From Clostridia bacterium (GTDB lineage Bacteria > Bacillota > Clostridia > Oscillospirales > CAG-272): 64,000 nucleotides of DNA. Shown here one piece after another: positions 23,725 through 33,559 of this stretch. Position numbers and translations under genes: made by a program. Each line of letters starts with the position of its first letter. Position 1 is the stretch's first letter. The notes under the pieces are model-generated. The model was not told the origin of the DNA and made no database searches. It saw nothing but the letters and a program-made list of their open reading frames with translations. The stretch spans positions 1 to 64,000 of the forward strand of contig JAGARU010000061.1 in assembly GCA_017622085.1 (NCBI GenBank). Direction: 5' to 3'.

Positions 23725-26490
23725 TCAGTCCTCCGTTTTCGTGTTAGCGCCACAGCATTTTTTATACTTCTTTCCGCTGCCGCAAGGACAGGGGTCGTTA
23801 CGCTCCGGCTTTTTTTGGCTCCGTACAGGCATATTGGCCGGTGCAGGGCGCTGAGGGGCGGCCTTCGGGCGGGCGCCAAAGTTCATAAAGCCCTCGCCGA
23901 TGGGGCGAACGATCTGTACACGCTTGATTTCGTTTTGAGGCTTGGGAACGGCGCTGAGAAGCATACGTACGGTATCGTCGCGGATATCCACGATCATCTC
24001 ATCGAAGATATCGGCTCCGGCAATGCGATACTGGTTCAAGGGATTGCGCTGAGCATACGCCTGCAGACCTACACTTTCGCGAAGATCATCCATATCCTCA
24101 AGATGCTCCATCCACTGGCGGTCAACGTTCTGAAGCAGGATCTTGCGCTCCAGCTCACGGGCGCCCTCTACACCGAACAGCTCCTCTTTCTTTTGCCAGA
24201 TCGCAAGGGCACGATTGATAAGCGTTGACTGAATTTCGTCCTTTGTCAGTACGGAAGGATCGGTAAAATCGCTTTCGGTACACAAAAGTCCCATATATTT
24301 TTGTCTCAGCTCATCCGTTGCCCAAGTGGTTTTATCGTTTCCGGGGATATGGGCGTTTACCGCATCGGTAATGGTACCGCGAATCATGCGCTCGATCTTT
24401 TCCTTAAGGTCGCTACCGTTCAGAACTTCTTGACGTTCGCCGTAGATGATCTTACGCTGCTCGTTCATAACATCGTCGTATTCAAGGACGGTTTTACGGC
24501 GGTTGAAGTTTTGACTTTCCAGGCGCTTCTGTGCCGACTCAATGGAGCCGGACAGAATTGTTGCGTCAATAGGCTGATCCTCCTGCATACCAAGACGATC
24601 TACAATGCCCATAATACGCTCACTACCGAAGAGACGCATAAGATCATCCTCCAGGGACAGGAAGAAGCGGGACTGGCCGGGGTCACCTTGACGTCCGGAA
24701 CGGCCGCGAAGCTGATTGTCAATGCGGCGGCTCTCATGGCGCTCGGTGCCGATGATAAAGAGACCGCCGGCTTCTTTAACCTTCGTTGCTTCCGGCTCGA
24801 TGCTACGGGCATACTCGCTATTCAATTCTTTAAATCTTGCACGGGCGGCAAAGACCTCTTCACTGACGGACTGGGAAGAGCCGGTTGCAAGTGCAATCAT
24901 TTCTTCCTCATACCCTTCCCGGCGCATTTGCATTTTGGCAAGGAATTCGGCATTGCCGCCAAGCATAATGTCCGTACCGCGTCCGGCCATGTTGGTGGAA
25001 ATGGTAACCGCGCCGTATTTACCGGCCTGGGCAACAATCTCAGCCTCACGTTCATGATATTTTGCATTCAGAACGGTGTGAGGAATTCCCTCTCGCTTTA
25101 GTTTTGCAGAAAAGGCCTCGGATTTTTCAATAGAAACCGTACCTACAAGAACGGGCTGGCCCTTGGCGTGGCAGGCCTTGATCTGCTCAATGATGGCGCG
25201 ATCCTTACCGGCCTTGGTCTTATATACTACGTCGGGCAGATCCTCGCGGATCATGGGGCGGTTGGTAGGAACCTCCACAACGTCAAGTGCGTAGATTTCA
25301 CGGAATTCCATCTCCTCAGAGAGCGCTGTTCCCGTCATGCCGGACAGCTTGCTATAGAGACGGAAGTAGTTCTGGAAGGTGATGGATGCGATGGTCTTAT
25401 TTTCTTTTTGAATCTTTACACGTTCCTTTGCCTCAATCGCCTGATGGAGTCCGTCCGAGTAGCGGCGTCCGGGCATAAGACGGCCGGTAAAGGTATCGAC
25501 AATAATGATCTGGTCGTCCTTGATAACGTAGTCCGAGTCAAGATGCATAATGCCATAGGCGCGGAGAGCGATCTGGATATGATGATAGAGCTCGGCGTTT
25601 TCCGTATCGGTGAGATTCTCAACGCCAAAGTACTTCTCTGCCTTCTCCACACCGTATTTTGTAAGAACGGTGGATTTTGCCTTTTCATCTACGATATAGT
25701 CGGCATCGATATCATCGTGATGAACCTTTGCATCTAACTCTTTGATAACAAACTTGCGGCAGGTGCGGACAAAGGCATCCACCTTGGTGTAGAGCTCGTC
25801 CGATTCCGTGCCGATGCCGGAAATGATCAAGGGGGTTCTTGCCTCATCGATCAGGATAGAGTCCACCTCGTCGACGATGGCAAAATTATGGCCGCGCTGG
25901 CACATTTCTTCCTTATAGACAACCATGTTATCGCGGAGATAGTCAAAGCCGAACTCATTGTTGGTGCCATAGGTAATGTCGCAGTTGTAGGCATGCTGTT
26001 TCTCTTCCTTGGTCTGGTCGCGGATGATAAGACCGGTTGTGAGGCCAAGGAATTCATGAACTCGACCCATTTCCTCACAGCCAAGGCGAGCAAGATACTC
26101 GTTTACGGTTACTACGTGGACGCCCTTGCCTGCCAAGGCGTTCAAATACGAGGGCAATACGGCTACAAGGGTCTTACCCTCACCGGTTTTCATTTCGGCA
26201 ATTCTACCCTGATGAAGCAGGATACCGCAAAGGATCTGTACCCGGAAGGGGCGCTTTCCGAGAACGCGGTCAGCTGCTTCGCGGACAAGTGCATAGGCCT
26301 CGGGGAGAATATCGTCAAGGGTCTCTCCTGCGGCCAAGCGGGCTTTAAAGGTTGCCGTCATATCATGCATTTCTGCATCGGACATCCGGGCAAAGCGCTC
26401 GCCCAAGGAATCGATTTGATTGAGGGTTCCGTTTAGTCTTTTTATCTGATGATCACTGTACGTGCCAAAAATTTTTTCATTAAGCTTCAT
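23725..26490 (-). CDS. secA: protein translocase ATPase SecA
   Basis: 921 aa from the ATG at 26490 (GGAGG upstream). Walker A is 'MKTGEGKT', the DEAD-type box 'VDEVDSILIDEARTPL', and the second helicase half has 'STNMAGRGTDI'. The C-terminus ends in the zinc-binding SEC-C motif 'DPCPCGSGKKYKKCC'. SecA drives preprotein export through SecYEG. The full length and the tail mark it as the housekeeping SecA and not an accessory SecA2. Confidence 0.97.
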   Translation of the reverse strand: MKLNEKIFGTYSDHQIKRLNGTLNQIDSLGERFARMSDAEMHDMTATFKARLAAGETLDDILPEAYALVREAADRVLGKRPFRVQILCGILLHQGRIAEMKTGEGKTLVAVLPSYLNALAGKGVHVVTVNEYLARLGCEEMGRVHEFLGLTTGLIIRDQTKEEKQHAYNCDITYGTNNEFGFDYLRDNMVVYKEEMCQRGHNFAIVDEVDSILIDEARTPLIISGIGTESDELYTKVDAFVRTCRKFVIKELDAKVHHDDIDADYIVDEKAKSTVLTKYGVEKAEKYFGVENLTDTENAELYHHIQIALRAYGIMHLDSDYVIKDDQIIIVDTFTGRLMPGRRYSDGLHQAIEAKERVKIQKENKTIASITFQNYFRLYSKLSGMTGTALSEEMEFREIYALDVVEVPTNRPMIREDLPDVVYKTKAGKDRAIIEQIKACHAKGQPVLVGTVSIEKSEAFSAKLKREGIPHTVLNAKYHEREAEIVAQAGKYGAVTISTNMAGRGTDIMLGGNAEFLAKMQMRREGYEEEMIALATGSSQSVSEEVFAARARFKELNSEYARSIEPEATKVKEAGGLFIIGTERHESRRIDNQLRGRSGRQGDPGQSRFFLSLEDDLMRLFGSERIMGIVDRLGMQEDQPIDATILSGSIESAQKRLESQNFNRRKTVLEYDDVMNEQRKIIYGERQEVLNGSDLKEKIERMIRGTITDAVNAHIPGNDKTTWATDELRQKYMGLLCTESDFTDPSVLTKDEIQSTLINRALAIWQKKEELFGVEGARELERKILLQNVDRQWMEHLEDMDDLRESVGLQAYAQRNPLNQYRIAGADIFDEMIVDIRDDTVRMLLSAVPKPQNEIKRVQIVRPIGEGFMNFGARPKAAPQRPAPANMPVRSQKKPERNDPCPCGSGKKYKKCCGANTKTED

Positions 26491-26599
26491 TATATGCCTC
26501 CATAGCACAGACTTAACGCATTATACGAATATTATACCTCTAAATTTTCTCCATTACCACATGAATTTGTAAACAATTTGAATTGCGGTATAATTTTTC

Positions 26600-26628
26600 T
26601 TGATTTATCGTCCGGACAATACTATAAT
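26600..26628 (+). promoter_or_regulatory. sigma-A promoter of trmL
   Basis: TTGATT (26600-26605), 17 bases and TATAAT (26623-26628). Confidence 0.65.
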
Positions 26629-26657
26629 GGTCTTATCTTATGGAGTTTGAGGTATGT

Positions 26658-27143
26658 ATGACGAAAATAAATATTGTTCTTTTGGAGCCGGAGATTCCGC
26701 AAAATACGGGAAATATTGCACGAACCTGTGCCGCTACTGGTGCGGTGCTTCATTTGATTGAGCCTCTTGGCTTTAAAATTGACGATGCAAAGCTGAAGCG
26801 CGCGGGACTTGATTACTGGCACTATCTTGACATCCGTTACTACAAAAATCTGGATGATTTTTACGAAAAAAATCCTGGCGCTCTTCCCTACATGTTTTCG
26901 ACCAAGGCTCCTCTCTGTTATACAGAGGTGGAGTATCCGGAGGATGCTTATATTATGTTCGGCAAGGAAACGCGCGGTCTGCCGGAGGATCTGCTGAATG
27001 CAAATCTGGAGCGTTGCGTGCGGATTCCCATGCTGGATGACCGACGGAGCTTAAATTTGTCCAATTCCGTGGCGATTGCCGTATATGAGGTGTTAAGACA
27101 GCGCGGCTTTGACGGCATGAAAATGGCTGGATACTTGAAATAA
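26658..27143 (+). CDS. trmL: tRNA (cytidine(34)-2'-O)-methyltransferase TrmL
   Basis: 161 aa from the ATG at 26658 (GAGG five bases upstream); an ATG six codons earlier is less well placed. SPOUT motifs are present: 'EPEIPQNTGNIARTCAATGA', 'MFGKETRGLP' and the knot end 'RSLNLSNSVAIAVYEVLRQ'. The family methylates the wobble base of tRNA-Leu. Single gene, ended by a bidirectional terminator. Confidence 0.95.
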   Translation: MTKINIVLLEPEIPQNTGNIARTCAATGAVLHLIEPLGFKIDDAKLKRAGLDYWHYLDIRYYKNLDDFYEKNPGALPYMFSTKAPLCYTEVEYPEDAYIMFGKETRGLPEDLLNANLERCVRIPMLDDRRSLNLSNSVAIAVYEVLRQRGFDGMKMAGYLK

Positions 27144-27175
27144 AAAAATCCCACCTTCCCAGGTGGGATTTTTTG
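27143..27175. terminator. bidirectional terminator
   Basis: Stem AATCCCACCT and complement with a TCCC loop and A/T tracts on both sides, between convergent trmL and the fusion gene. Confidence 0.92.
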
Positions 27176-29779
27176 TCACATCAGCGGTGAGAAGAATCGC
27201 AGAAGGGCGCGGAAAATGCGCACGGGAAGCTTAATCCTTCTGGCCATTTCATATGTGATCTCCTGTGACGCCTGAAGCATTGAGCGATAATCCTCCAGCA
27301 TCCGCGGAATCTCCGGCGAGCGGTAAAGCCAGACGCCGCACTCAAAGCTGAGGTAAAGGCTTCGGAAATCCAGATTAACGCTACCGACCGTGGCAAAAGT
27401 ATCATCGCAGATGAAGATTTTTGCATGGTTAAAGCCGGGCGTATATTCATAAATCTTTACGCCGTATTTGGTGAAGATCTCATAGTAGGATTTGGTTACC
27501 TGATTGACGATGCGCTTATCGGGAATGCCGGGAAGAATCAAGCGGATATCCACGCCACTTTTGGCGGCATTGCAAATAGCCGTAATCAGCTCGTTATCCA
27601 GAGCCAAATAGGGGCTACTGATATACACATATTTCTGTGCGCGATTGATCATGTTCAGGTATACCGTCTTACTCACGTTCTCGAAATCCAAGGGGCTGTC
27701 CGTATAGGGCTGGATATAACCGTTTATGCCGCTCTGCATTTCGTATTCCGGTTTATAGGAGGAATAGTCGGACAGGTCGTTCTTTTTGCGGGCGGCAAGA
27801 TAATTCCAGCTTGACAGGAACATGACGGTAAAGCTCCAAGCTGCTTCTCCCTGCACCATTATAGCTGCATCCTTCCAATGGCCGAAGGGGGGATCTACGT
27901 TTGCGTATTCATCGCCTACGTTAACGCCGCCGGTAAAAGCAACCATTCCGTCGATTGAAACGATCTTTCTGTGGTCGCGATTATTAAGCAGGGCGGAAAG
28001 CACCGGCACGTAGGGGTTAAAGCTTTTGATTTTTATGCCCTTTGACGCAAGGTCGAAAAGCATTTTTGCAGAAAGGTGTCGAATGCATCCCACATCATCG
28101 TATAAAACACGCACGTCAACCCCATCCTTTGCCTTTCGCATGAGAATTTCCGAAAGTCGGTCAAAGATGCGGCCGGGTTTTATAATAAAGAACTCCAAGA
28201 AAATGTAGCGTTCCGCCTTTTCGAGCTCAAGGAACATACGCTCAAACATTTCCTCTCCCGAGGAGAAATACGCACAGGCAGAATTGCTATATGGTGGGCA
28301 AGCGGCGTAACGTGCAATGTAAGAGGATTGGACCGAGGCGTCGCGATTTTCTGTCTCAATTGCCTGTAAGCAAGCATCTCCCCCATCAAGCTGAGTGCCC
28401 AGTCCTTCTGTGATGGCAAGCATGCGCCGTTTAGTGAAGCCCATACGTGTTCCGTCGTGGAACACCACATAGAGCAACAGGCCAAAGAGATGAAGTCCTA
28501 AAACCACGGTGATCCAGGCGATCTTATAGGACGGATTTGCCTCTGTATTGATAATATAGAGGCAAACCAAGAGACCAATCACCGTAATTACGGTGTAATA
28601 GTAGAGATAGTAATCATAGAAATAGACGATCAGCGCGGCAAGGAATATCAGCTGAAGCAGAATCAGCACAGATACGATAACCACGCGATTGAGAAGGAAC
28701 AAAAGTAATTTTTTGATACCGAACCCCCGAACAATAATATGAGCATAAACATTATGTAGGAGCCATGCTACGATCCAGGAACACAACGGAACGATCAGCA
28801 GGCGGAGGAGATAGTATCCAATGCCATCCGAGGGGAGCAGTAAGTTAACCAGGGTAACAAAGAAGCAATGATCCAAGAAAACGAAATATGTATAGCGGGA
28901 AATGGATTCCTTTTGCGGTAATCGCAGCTTGCGGCAGACGCGAAGGGCAAAGTCGGTAGCAAAGGCTACAAAGAAGGCTGCGTAAAGGACACCCAGCAGA
29001 CCGGAGCGAACCGTTCCGCTCTCGTGGGTAATGCAGGAATAGATCGTATAGCCGGCGGTTACCGCAAGAAATACGCTCCAGCGTAAAATACCCGGGAGCC
29101 CTAACAGCTTCTGGTAGCATTGGGCGCCATTTCTTTTGTAAGCTTTGCCCAAATAACAGCCGGCGATCCAAAACGGAAGGGCTTTGAAGATGGCGTTATC
29201 CTGATAGGTCAGCGTAGGATAGGCAACGATTACGAAAACCGATGCGGCGGTCACAAGCGGAATCGTGATCGCGCCGGGGATCTTTGCGGTGATCCACTTC
29301 CAGAGCGGAGCCAAAAGATAGAAAAATAAGATGACAATTACAAAGTAGAGCTGTGCAGAGGCTTGGCCATTTACGATATAGGTCAAAAGCTCTTTCCAAT
29401 CAAAAGCACGCTGCTCGCTGATCAGAATCACAAGATAATATAGAGCAGTTGCAACCAGATATGGGATCAGAACAGTAACGATCCGCGAGCGATAGTAGCG
29501 CACGGGAGAAAAGCGCTCTTTTTGGCTGAGGATGAACTTCATGCCAGAGACAAAAATAAAGCCGTAAATTGCGCTCATGGATATCTTCCAAAGTGCGTAA
29601 ACTGCCTGATAGAAGACGGTAGAGGAATCGTAGGTGGATATCACGTACGAAGACGTATGGATAAATAGGACCATAAAGCAGAACAGAACCGACAGGAGAT
29701 CAAGCTCCGGCAGACGGAGCTTTTTTATTTTAGGAGGTTCCGTTTGGAGCGCAGGGCGCTCTTTGTATTGCAGATCCAT
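27176..29779 (-). CDS. acyltransferase-3 / cardiolipin synthase fusion protein
   Basis: 867 aa from the ATG at 29779 (GAAAGGAG upstream). Residues about 20-355 form a polytopic acyltransferase-3 (OafA-like) domain with the family His in 'VLFIHTSSYV'. Three to four helices (about 365-460) lead into a clostridial-type cardiolipin synthase with two phospholipase D motifs, HxKxxxxD near residues 602 ('HRKIVSID') and 784 ('HAKIFICD'), both intact. Normally these are separate proteins. The frame is continuous with no internal ribosome binding site that I noticed. Cardiolipin or a related phospholipid synthesis plus acylation of a lipid or wall glycan is inferred. It follows a MurE-like gene by 20 bases. 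Confidence 0.85.
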   Translation of the reverse strand: MDLQYKERPALQTEPPKIKKLRLPELDLLSVLFCFMVLFIHTSSYVISTYDSSTVFYQAVYALWKISMSAIYGFIFVSGMKFILSQKERFSPVRYYRSRIVTVLIPYLVATALYYLVILISEQRAFDWKELLTYIVNGQASAQLYFVIVILFFYLLAPLWKWITAKIPGAITIPLVTAASVFVIVAYPTLTYQDNAIFKALPFWIAGCYLGKAYKRNGAQCYQKLLGLPGILRWSVFLAVTAGYTIYSCITHESGTVRSGLLGVLYAAFFVAFATDFALRVCRKLRLPQKESISRYTYFVFLDHCFFVTLVNLLLPSDGIGYYLLRLLIVPLCSWIVAWLLHNVYAHIIVRGFGIKKLLLFLLNRVVIVSVLILLQLIFLAALIVYFYDYYLYYYTVITVIGLLVCLYIINTEANPSYKIAWITVVLGLHLFGLLLYVVFHDGTRMGFTKRRMLAITEGLGTQLDGGDACLQAIETENRDASVQSSYIARYAACPPYSNSACAYFSSGEEMFERMFLELEKAERYIFLEFFIIKPGRIFDRLSEILMRKAKDGVDVRVLYDDVGCIRHLSAKMLFDLASKGIKIKSFNPYVPVLSALLNNRDHRKIVSIDGMVAFTGGVNVGDEYANVDPPFGHWKDAAIMVQGEAAWSFTVMFLSSWNYLAARKKNDLSDYSSYKPEYEMQSGINGYIQPYTDSPLDFENVSKTVYLNMINRAQKYVYISSPYLALDNELITAICNAAKSGVDIRLILPGIPDKRIVNQVTKSYYEIFTKYGVKIYEYTPGFNHAKIFICDDTFATVGSVNLDFRSLYLSFECGVWLYRSPEIPRMLEDYRSMLQASQEITYEMARRIKLPVRIFRALLRFFSPLM

Positions 29780-29799
29780 GGGGCTCCTTTCTGAAAAGC

Positions 29800-31314
29800 T
29801 CAGGTTGTGAGCTTCTCCGAGATACAAATTTCGTTATAGTGCTGAATTTCTTGACGGGCAAGAGCGGTGTCAGAGGGATAGCTCTTCCACCCGGTGCCGC
29901 ATTTTTGGGTCTTATCGTCTCCCTTTCCAAGCAAAAGAACGATGGCGGGCGTGTTTTGCGCGGCATGGCGAAAGGCCTCCGCAATGGCCTTTTCGCGGTC
30001 CTGTATGACGCTGAATTCGCCGTGATGGGCGGCAAGATGCGTGCAGATTTCCTGGGCGACCGAATCGAAGGTGGATTCGCCCGTATCGTCCTCGGTAACA
30101 AAAACGTGGTTTGAATGGAGCGCCGCCAGCGTGCCAAGTTCCTTGCGTCGGTTCAGCGCTTTATCACCGGGAGCACCAAACACGGTTACGACATAGCGGT
30201 CTGGGAATTCTTGTTGGACGGTAGAATAAATAGCTTCAAAGCTTAATTTGTTATGGGCATAATCAGTTAAGGACAGAATGTTTCCATCCTCGCTTTCACA
30301 CAGGTCCATACGGCCGGCAATTTTAGTATCAGTCAGTCCGTCGCAAATTGCCTGTGGATCAATTTCCAGTGCTGTGGCAATGGCTACCGCCGCCAGGGCG
30401 TTTGATACGTTAAATTCTCCGTGCATTTGGATGGTGCATCGGAGGATGCCCTCATCGGTTTTTACAGAAAACTGATATCCCATGCCCGTGTAGTGGATCG
30501 AGAAAGCGCGAATTTTCGCATCCGGATGAGTACCGTACGTAATGACGCGACAGCCACTACTCTCGGCTGCCTCCAAAACCTCGGGAAATTGCGTCATATC
30601 TCGATTGATACATACAATATCGCACGCGCGGATCATGGACAGCTTTGCATTAAAATAATCGGCAACGTCCGGATGCTCCGACGGGCTGATGTGATCGTTT
30701 TCAAAATTGGTAAAGCATCCTACCCGGTAACGAATACCGGCGGTGCGGCCATATTTCAGCGCTTGACTGGATGCCTCGATGACCATATGGGTACAACCCT
30801 GTTGAATCGCCGTTGCACAGTGTGCGTACAGCGAAAAAATTTCCGGGGTGGTATTGATGCTTCGTTCCACCGTTCGGCCATCATCCGTTATAACCGAAGA
30901 AACGATACCAATGGGGCGGTTATATGCTTTTGCAAGAATGGAGCGAACAAAAAAGGCTACTGTACTCTTCCCTTTGGTTCCGGTAATGCCAATGGCGGTC
31001 AATTGCTTCATTAAGTCTCCATAATAAAGCTCCACAAGAGTTGCCATGGCGGCCCGGACGTCGTGAACGATAAAGTAAGAAACGTCAGTGCGAAGGCATT
31101 CTGTACTGACGTAGGCGACGGCATTCTGATCCAATGCGGAATCTAAATATTCCCGTCGGAAATGCTCACCCTTACATACAAACAATGCTCCTGCTTCCAT
31201 CTCGCGGGTGTCGCACGCGAGAGAACGCACCGGGAGATCCTCCAAAATGTTAGAATCCGTTAAAAGTCCCCTTGTACGCAGGGCAGATTCGTATTCCTTC
31301 AGCGTTCGGATCAT
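29800..31314 (-). CDS. MurE-like Mur ligase
   Basis: 504 aa. All three Mur ligase domains are present: N-terminal UDP-binding part with 'SLACDTREMEAGALFVC', central ATPase with 'GITGTKGKSTVAFF' and the carbamylated-Lys segment 'FNAKLSMI', and a C-terminal domain with 'GRMDLCE'. The MurE specificity loop, DNPR for diaminopimelate, reads 'DDTGES' here, so the added amino acid is unclear. It may be the cell's MurE or a paralog with another role. It is the first gene of a two-gene operon with the acyltransferase/cardiolipin synthase fusion. Confidence 0.82.
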   Translation of the reverse strand: MIRTLKEYESALRTRGLLTDSNILEDLPVRSLACDTREMEAGALFVCKGEHFRREYLDSALDQNAVAYVSTECLRTDVSYFIVHDVRAAMATLVELYYGDLMKQLTAIGITGTKGKSTVAFFVRSILAKAYNRPIGIVSSVITDDGRTVERSINTTPEIFSLYAHCATAIQQGCTHMVIEASSQALKYGRTAGIRYRVGCFTNFENDHISPSEHPDVADYFNAKLSMIRACDIVCINRDMTQFPEVLEAAESSGCRVITYGTHPDAKIRAFSIHYTGMGYQFSVKTDEGILRCTIQMHGEFNVSNALAAVAIATALEIDPQAICDGLTDTKIAGRMDLCESEDGNILSLTDYAHNKLSFEAIYSTVQQEFPDRYVVTVFGAPGDKALNRRKELGTLAALHSNHVFVTEDDTGESTFDSVAQEICTHLAAHHGEFSVIQDREKAIAEAFRHAAQNTPAIVLLLGKGDDKTQKCGTGWKSYPSDTALARQEIQHYNEICISEKLTT

Positions 31315-31348
31315 AGCGGCATCCCCTTATCTTTACTTCTTGTCCTTT

Positions 31349-31377
31349 ATTATACCATACCGGATCATTATTTACAA
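31349..31377 (-). promoter_or_regulatory. sigma-A promoter of the MurE-like operon
   Basis: Minus strand TTGTAA (complement of 31372-31377), 17 bases and TATAAT (complement of 31349-31354) with an extended TGG. Confidence 0.65.
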
Positions 31378-31418
31378 CCATCTTTCTTTTTAGACACAGA
31401 ATGCTTGTTCTTTCCCTG

Positions 31419-31447
31419 TTATATTTTGCCACTCCGCCTCATAGTAT
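31419..31447 (+). promoter_or_regulatory. candidate sigma-E promoter of spoIVA
   Basis: TTATATT (31419-31425) differs from KMATATT at one position. After 14 bases CATAGTAT (31440-31447) matches CATACAMT at six of eight. spoIVA is sigma-E dependent in Bacillus. Confidence 0.65.
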
Positions 31448-31480
31448 ATTACAAATCAAGAAAAGCGGCGGAGGAAATGC

Positions 31481-32956
31481 ATGCAAAACGATACAATTTA
31501 TAAGGACATTGAAGCACGTACCAAGGGAAATATTTATATTGGTGTAGTGGGCCCGGTACGAAGCGGAAAATCTACCTTCATCAAGAAATTTATGGATGAG
31601 TTGGTGATCCCAAAAATTTCCGATGAATACGCCCAAAAGAAGGCAAAGGATGAGCTTCCGCAAAGCTCGGCCGGACGGGCGGTGATGACCACGGAGCCGA
31701 AGTTTATTCCCGATGTACCAATTGAGCTGAGCTTGTCTGACGGCTGTAAGCTCCGAGTGCGGATGATTGACAGCGTAGGCTTTATGATTCCCGGCGCGAC
31801 GGCAGAATCGGACGGGAATGAACGAATGGTGTCCACTCCTTGGTCGGAGGAAGCAATTCCCTTCTCACGTGCGGCAGAAATCGGAACGCAGAAGGTAATT
31901 CGCGACCACTCGACCATTGGTTTGATGGTCACTTCTGACGGAACGGTGGGAGAAATTCCGAGAGTGAGCTTTACGGCGGCCGAAGAAAAAACTGTGAATG
32001 AATTAAAAGCACTTGGACGTCCCTTTGCCATTATTTTAAACTCGGCATCTCCTGACACGGAGGAGGCCATTGCGTTGGCCATGGATATGGAGGAGCGATA
32101 TCGGGCGCCGGTTGCACTTGTAAACTGTCTTGAGCTGAGCGAGGAGGACATTCATCACATTCTTGAGCTGGTGCTGATGGAATTTCCGGTAACGGAGATT
32201 TGTTTCCGTTTGCCAAAATGGACGTCCGCACTGGAGAAGGAGCATTGGCTGAATCAATCGGTAAAGGAGAGCATTCTGTTGTGTGCCGATCGGATTACAA
32301 AGATCCGAGACGTACGTGAGGCGCTGGAGGCTCTGCAGAAAAATCCGCACATCAAAGACACCCATGTTGCAGAGATGAATATGGGACGGGGTATTGTGAC
32401 AGTGAAGCTGGATATGGCAGAAGAGCTTTATTATCAAGTGATCGGTGAACTGACCGGAATCCAAGTGCGAGACGATGAAGAACTGTTCCGCACGATGAAA
32501 GAACTTTCCTCGATCCGTGAAGAATACGAAAAGTACAGTCAAGCTATTGAGGAGGTAAACGAACGGGGGTACGGCATTGTAATGCCTGCGGTTGACGACT
32601 TTTCGCTTGAGGAACCGGAGGTGATCAAGCAATCCGGCAGTTACGGCATTAAGCTACGGGCAAAAGCGCCCTCGATCCATATGATACGGACGGCAATTGA
32701 GACGGAAATCAATCCGATCATCGGCACCGAAGGACAATCCGAGGAGGTGGCACGTCATTTGTCGGACACCTTTGCAGAGGATCCGGCCAGCCTTTGGGAC
32801 ACCAATCTTTTTGGTAAATCTCTGTATGAAATGATGTCCGACGGTTTACGAACAAAGATCGGACACGTATCCGATGAAGCGCAGGCGAGGTTGTCCGAAA
32901 CTCTGTCACGTGTGATCAACGAGGGCTCCGGCGGTCTTCTTTGTATTATTCTCTGA
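31481..32956 (+). CDS. spoIVA: stage IV sporulation protein A (SpoIVA)
   Basis: 491 aa, the family length. Walker A 'GPVRSGKS' lies at residues 24-31; the C-terminus ends in hydrophobic 'GGLLCIIL', as needed for anchoring through SpoVM. SpoIVA is an ATPase that polymerises on the forespore surface and forms the coat basement layer. GGAGG precedes the ATG. It is monocistronic. Confidence 0.97.
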   Translation: MQNDTIYKDIEARTKGNIYIGVVGPVRSGKSTFIKKFMDELVIPKISDEYAQKKAKDELPQSSAGRAVMTTEPKFIPDVPIELSLSDGCKLRVRMIDSVGFMIPGATAESDGNERMVSTPWSEEAIPFSRAAEIGTQKVIRDHSTIGLMVTSDGTVGEIPRVSFTAAEEKTVNELKALGRPFAIILNSASPDTEEAIALAMDMEERYRAPVALVNCLELSEEDIHHILELVLMEFPVTEICFRLPKWTSALEKEHWLNQSVKESILLCADRITKIRDVREALEALQKNPHIKDTHVAEMNMGRGIVTVKLDMAEELYYQVIGELTGIQVRDDEELFRTMKELSSIREEYEKYSQAIEEVNERGYGIVMPAVDDFSLEEPEVIKQSGSYGIKLRAKAPSIHMIRTAIETEINPIIGTEGQSEEVARHLSDTFAEDPASLWDTNLFGKSLYEMMSDGLRTKIGHVSDEAQARLSETLSRVINEGSGGLLCIIL

Positions 32957-32960
32957 AACA

Positions 32961-32994
32961 AAAAAGGTGAAAGCATGGGCTTTCACCTTTTTTT
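32961..32994. terminator. bidirectional terminator after spoIVA
   Basis: Fourteen-base arms AAAAAGGTGAAAGC and complement. The stop codon of the convergent gene lies inside the right arm. Confidence 0.9.
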
Positions 32995-33492
32995 GTCTGC
33001 CAAACGGATCACTCGATAGGCGGGGGTATAGAGCTGACGGTAGGTGGCGGTATGAGATAGCATCCCACCACCTGTTGTGAGGTAGCTCTCAATATATGCA
33101 GCTAACTGCTCTCCGGTAAAAATGAACCGGTCATCTACGAGATGTGGGAGCAGGGCCAGTTTGGTGCGATATGTTTCCTCACGACCATACGGCACGGATG
33201 CAGAAGCAAAAAATTGCTCGGCCACATCAAGCGGAGTAAATCCCGAGGCATCCAGGGCGGCAAGTTGAATCCGAACAAAACCGAAGCCAATATCCTCATA
33301 GAGAGGAAGATTGGGTTTTTGGGGAATCTGCCGATATTCCTGCTCGATCCATGCTTTACAGCGGTCAAAATCGGTCAGCAAATGTCCGCCGCCAAATTCA
33401 CCCTGAAAGATCAGTTTGACTAAATCCTGTTCCGTCATTTCAGGATAAAGCTCGCTATGAAGTGCAAGAATACGGCGCAGCTCGTTTTCCAT
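32983..33492 (-). CDS. conserved protein of unknown function
   Basis: 169 aa, soluble and mostly helical. Conserved-looking stretches are 'HSELYPEMTEQDLVKLIFQG', 'EFGGGHLL' and the C-terminal 'HSATYRQLY'-like 'HTATYRQLYTPAYRV'. I recall similar unnamed proteins in Clostridia but no function. The ATG follows GGAGGTGATCC, a very strong ribosome binding site. Single gene. Confidence 0.75.
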   Translation of the reverse strand: MENELRRILALHSELYPEMTEQDLVKLIFQGEFGGGHLLTDFDRCKAWIEQEYRQIPQKPNLPLYEDIGFGFVRIQLAALDASGFTPLDVAEQFFASASVPYGREETYRTKLALLPHLVDDRFIFTGEQLAAYIESYLTTGGGMLSHTATYRQLYTPAYRVIRLADKKR

Positions 33493-33559
33493 TGGATCAC
33501 CTCCGTTTTTTGCATTATAGCATTCCGATGAAAGAAAGTCAACATGGCTTAGGTGTCTA

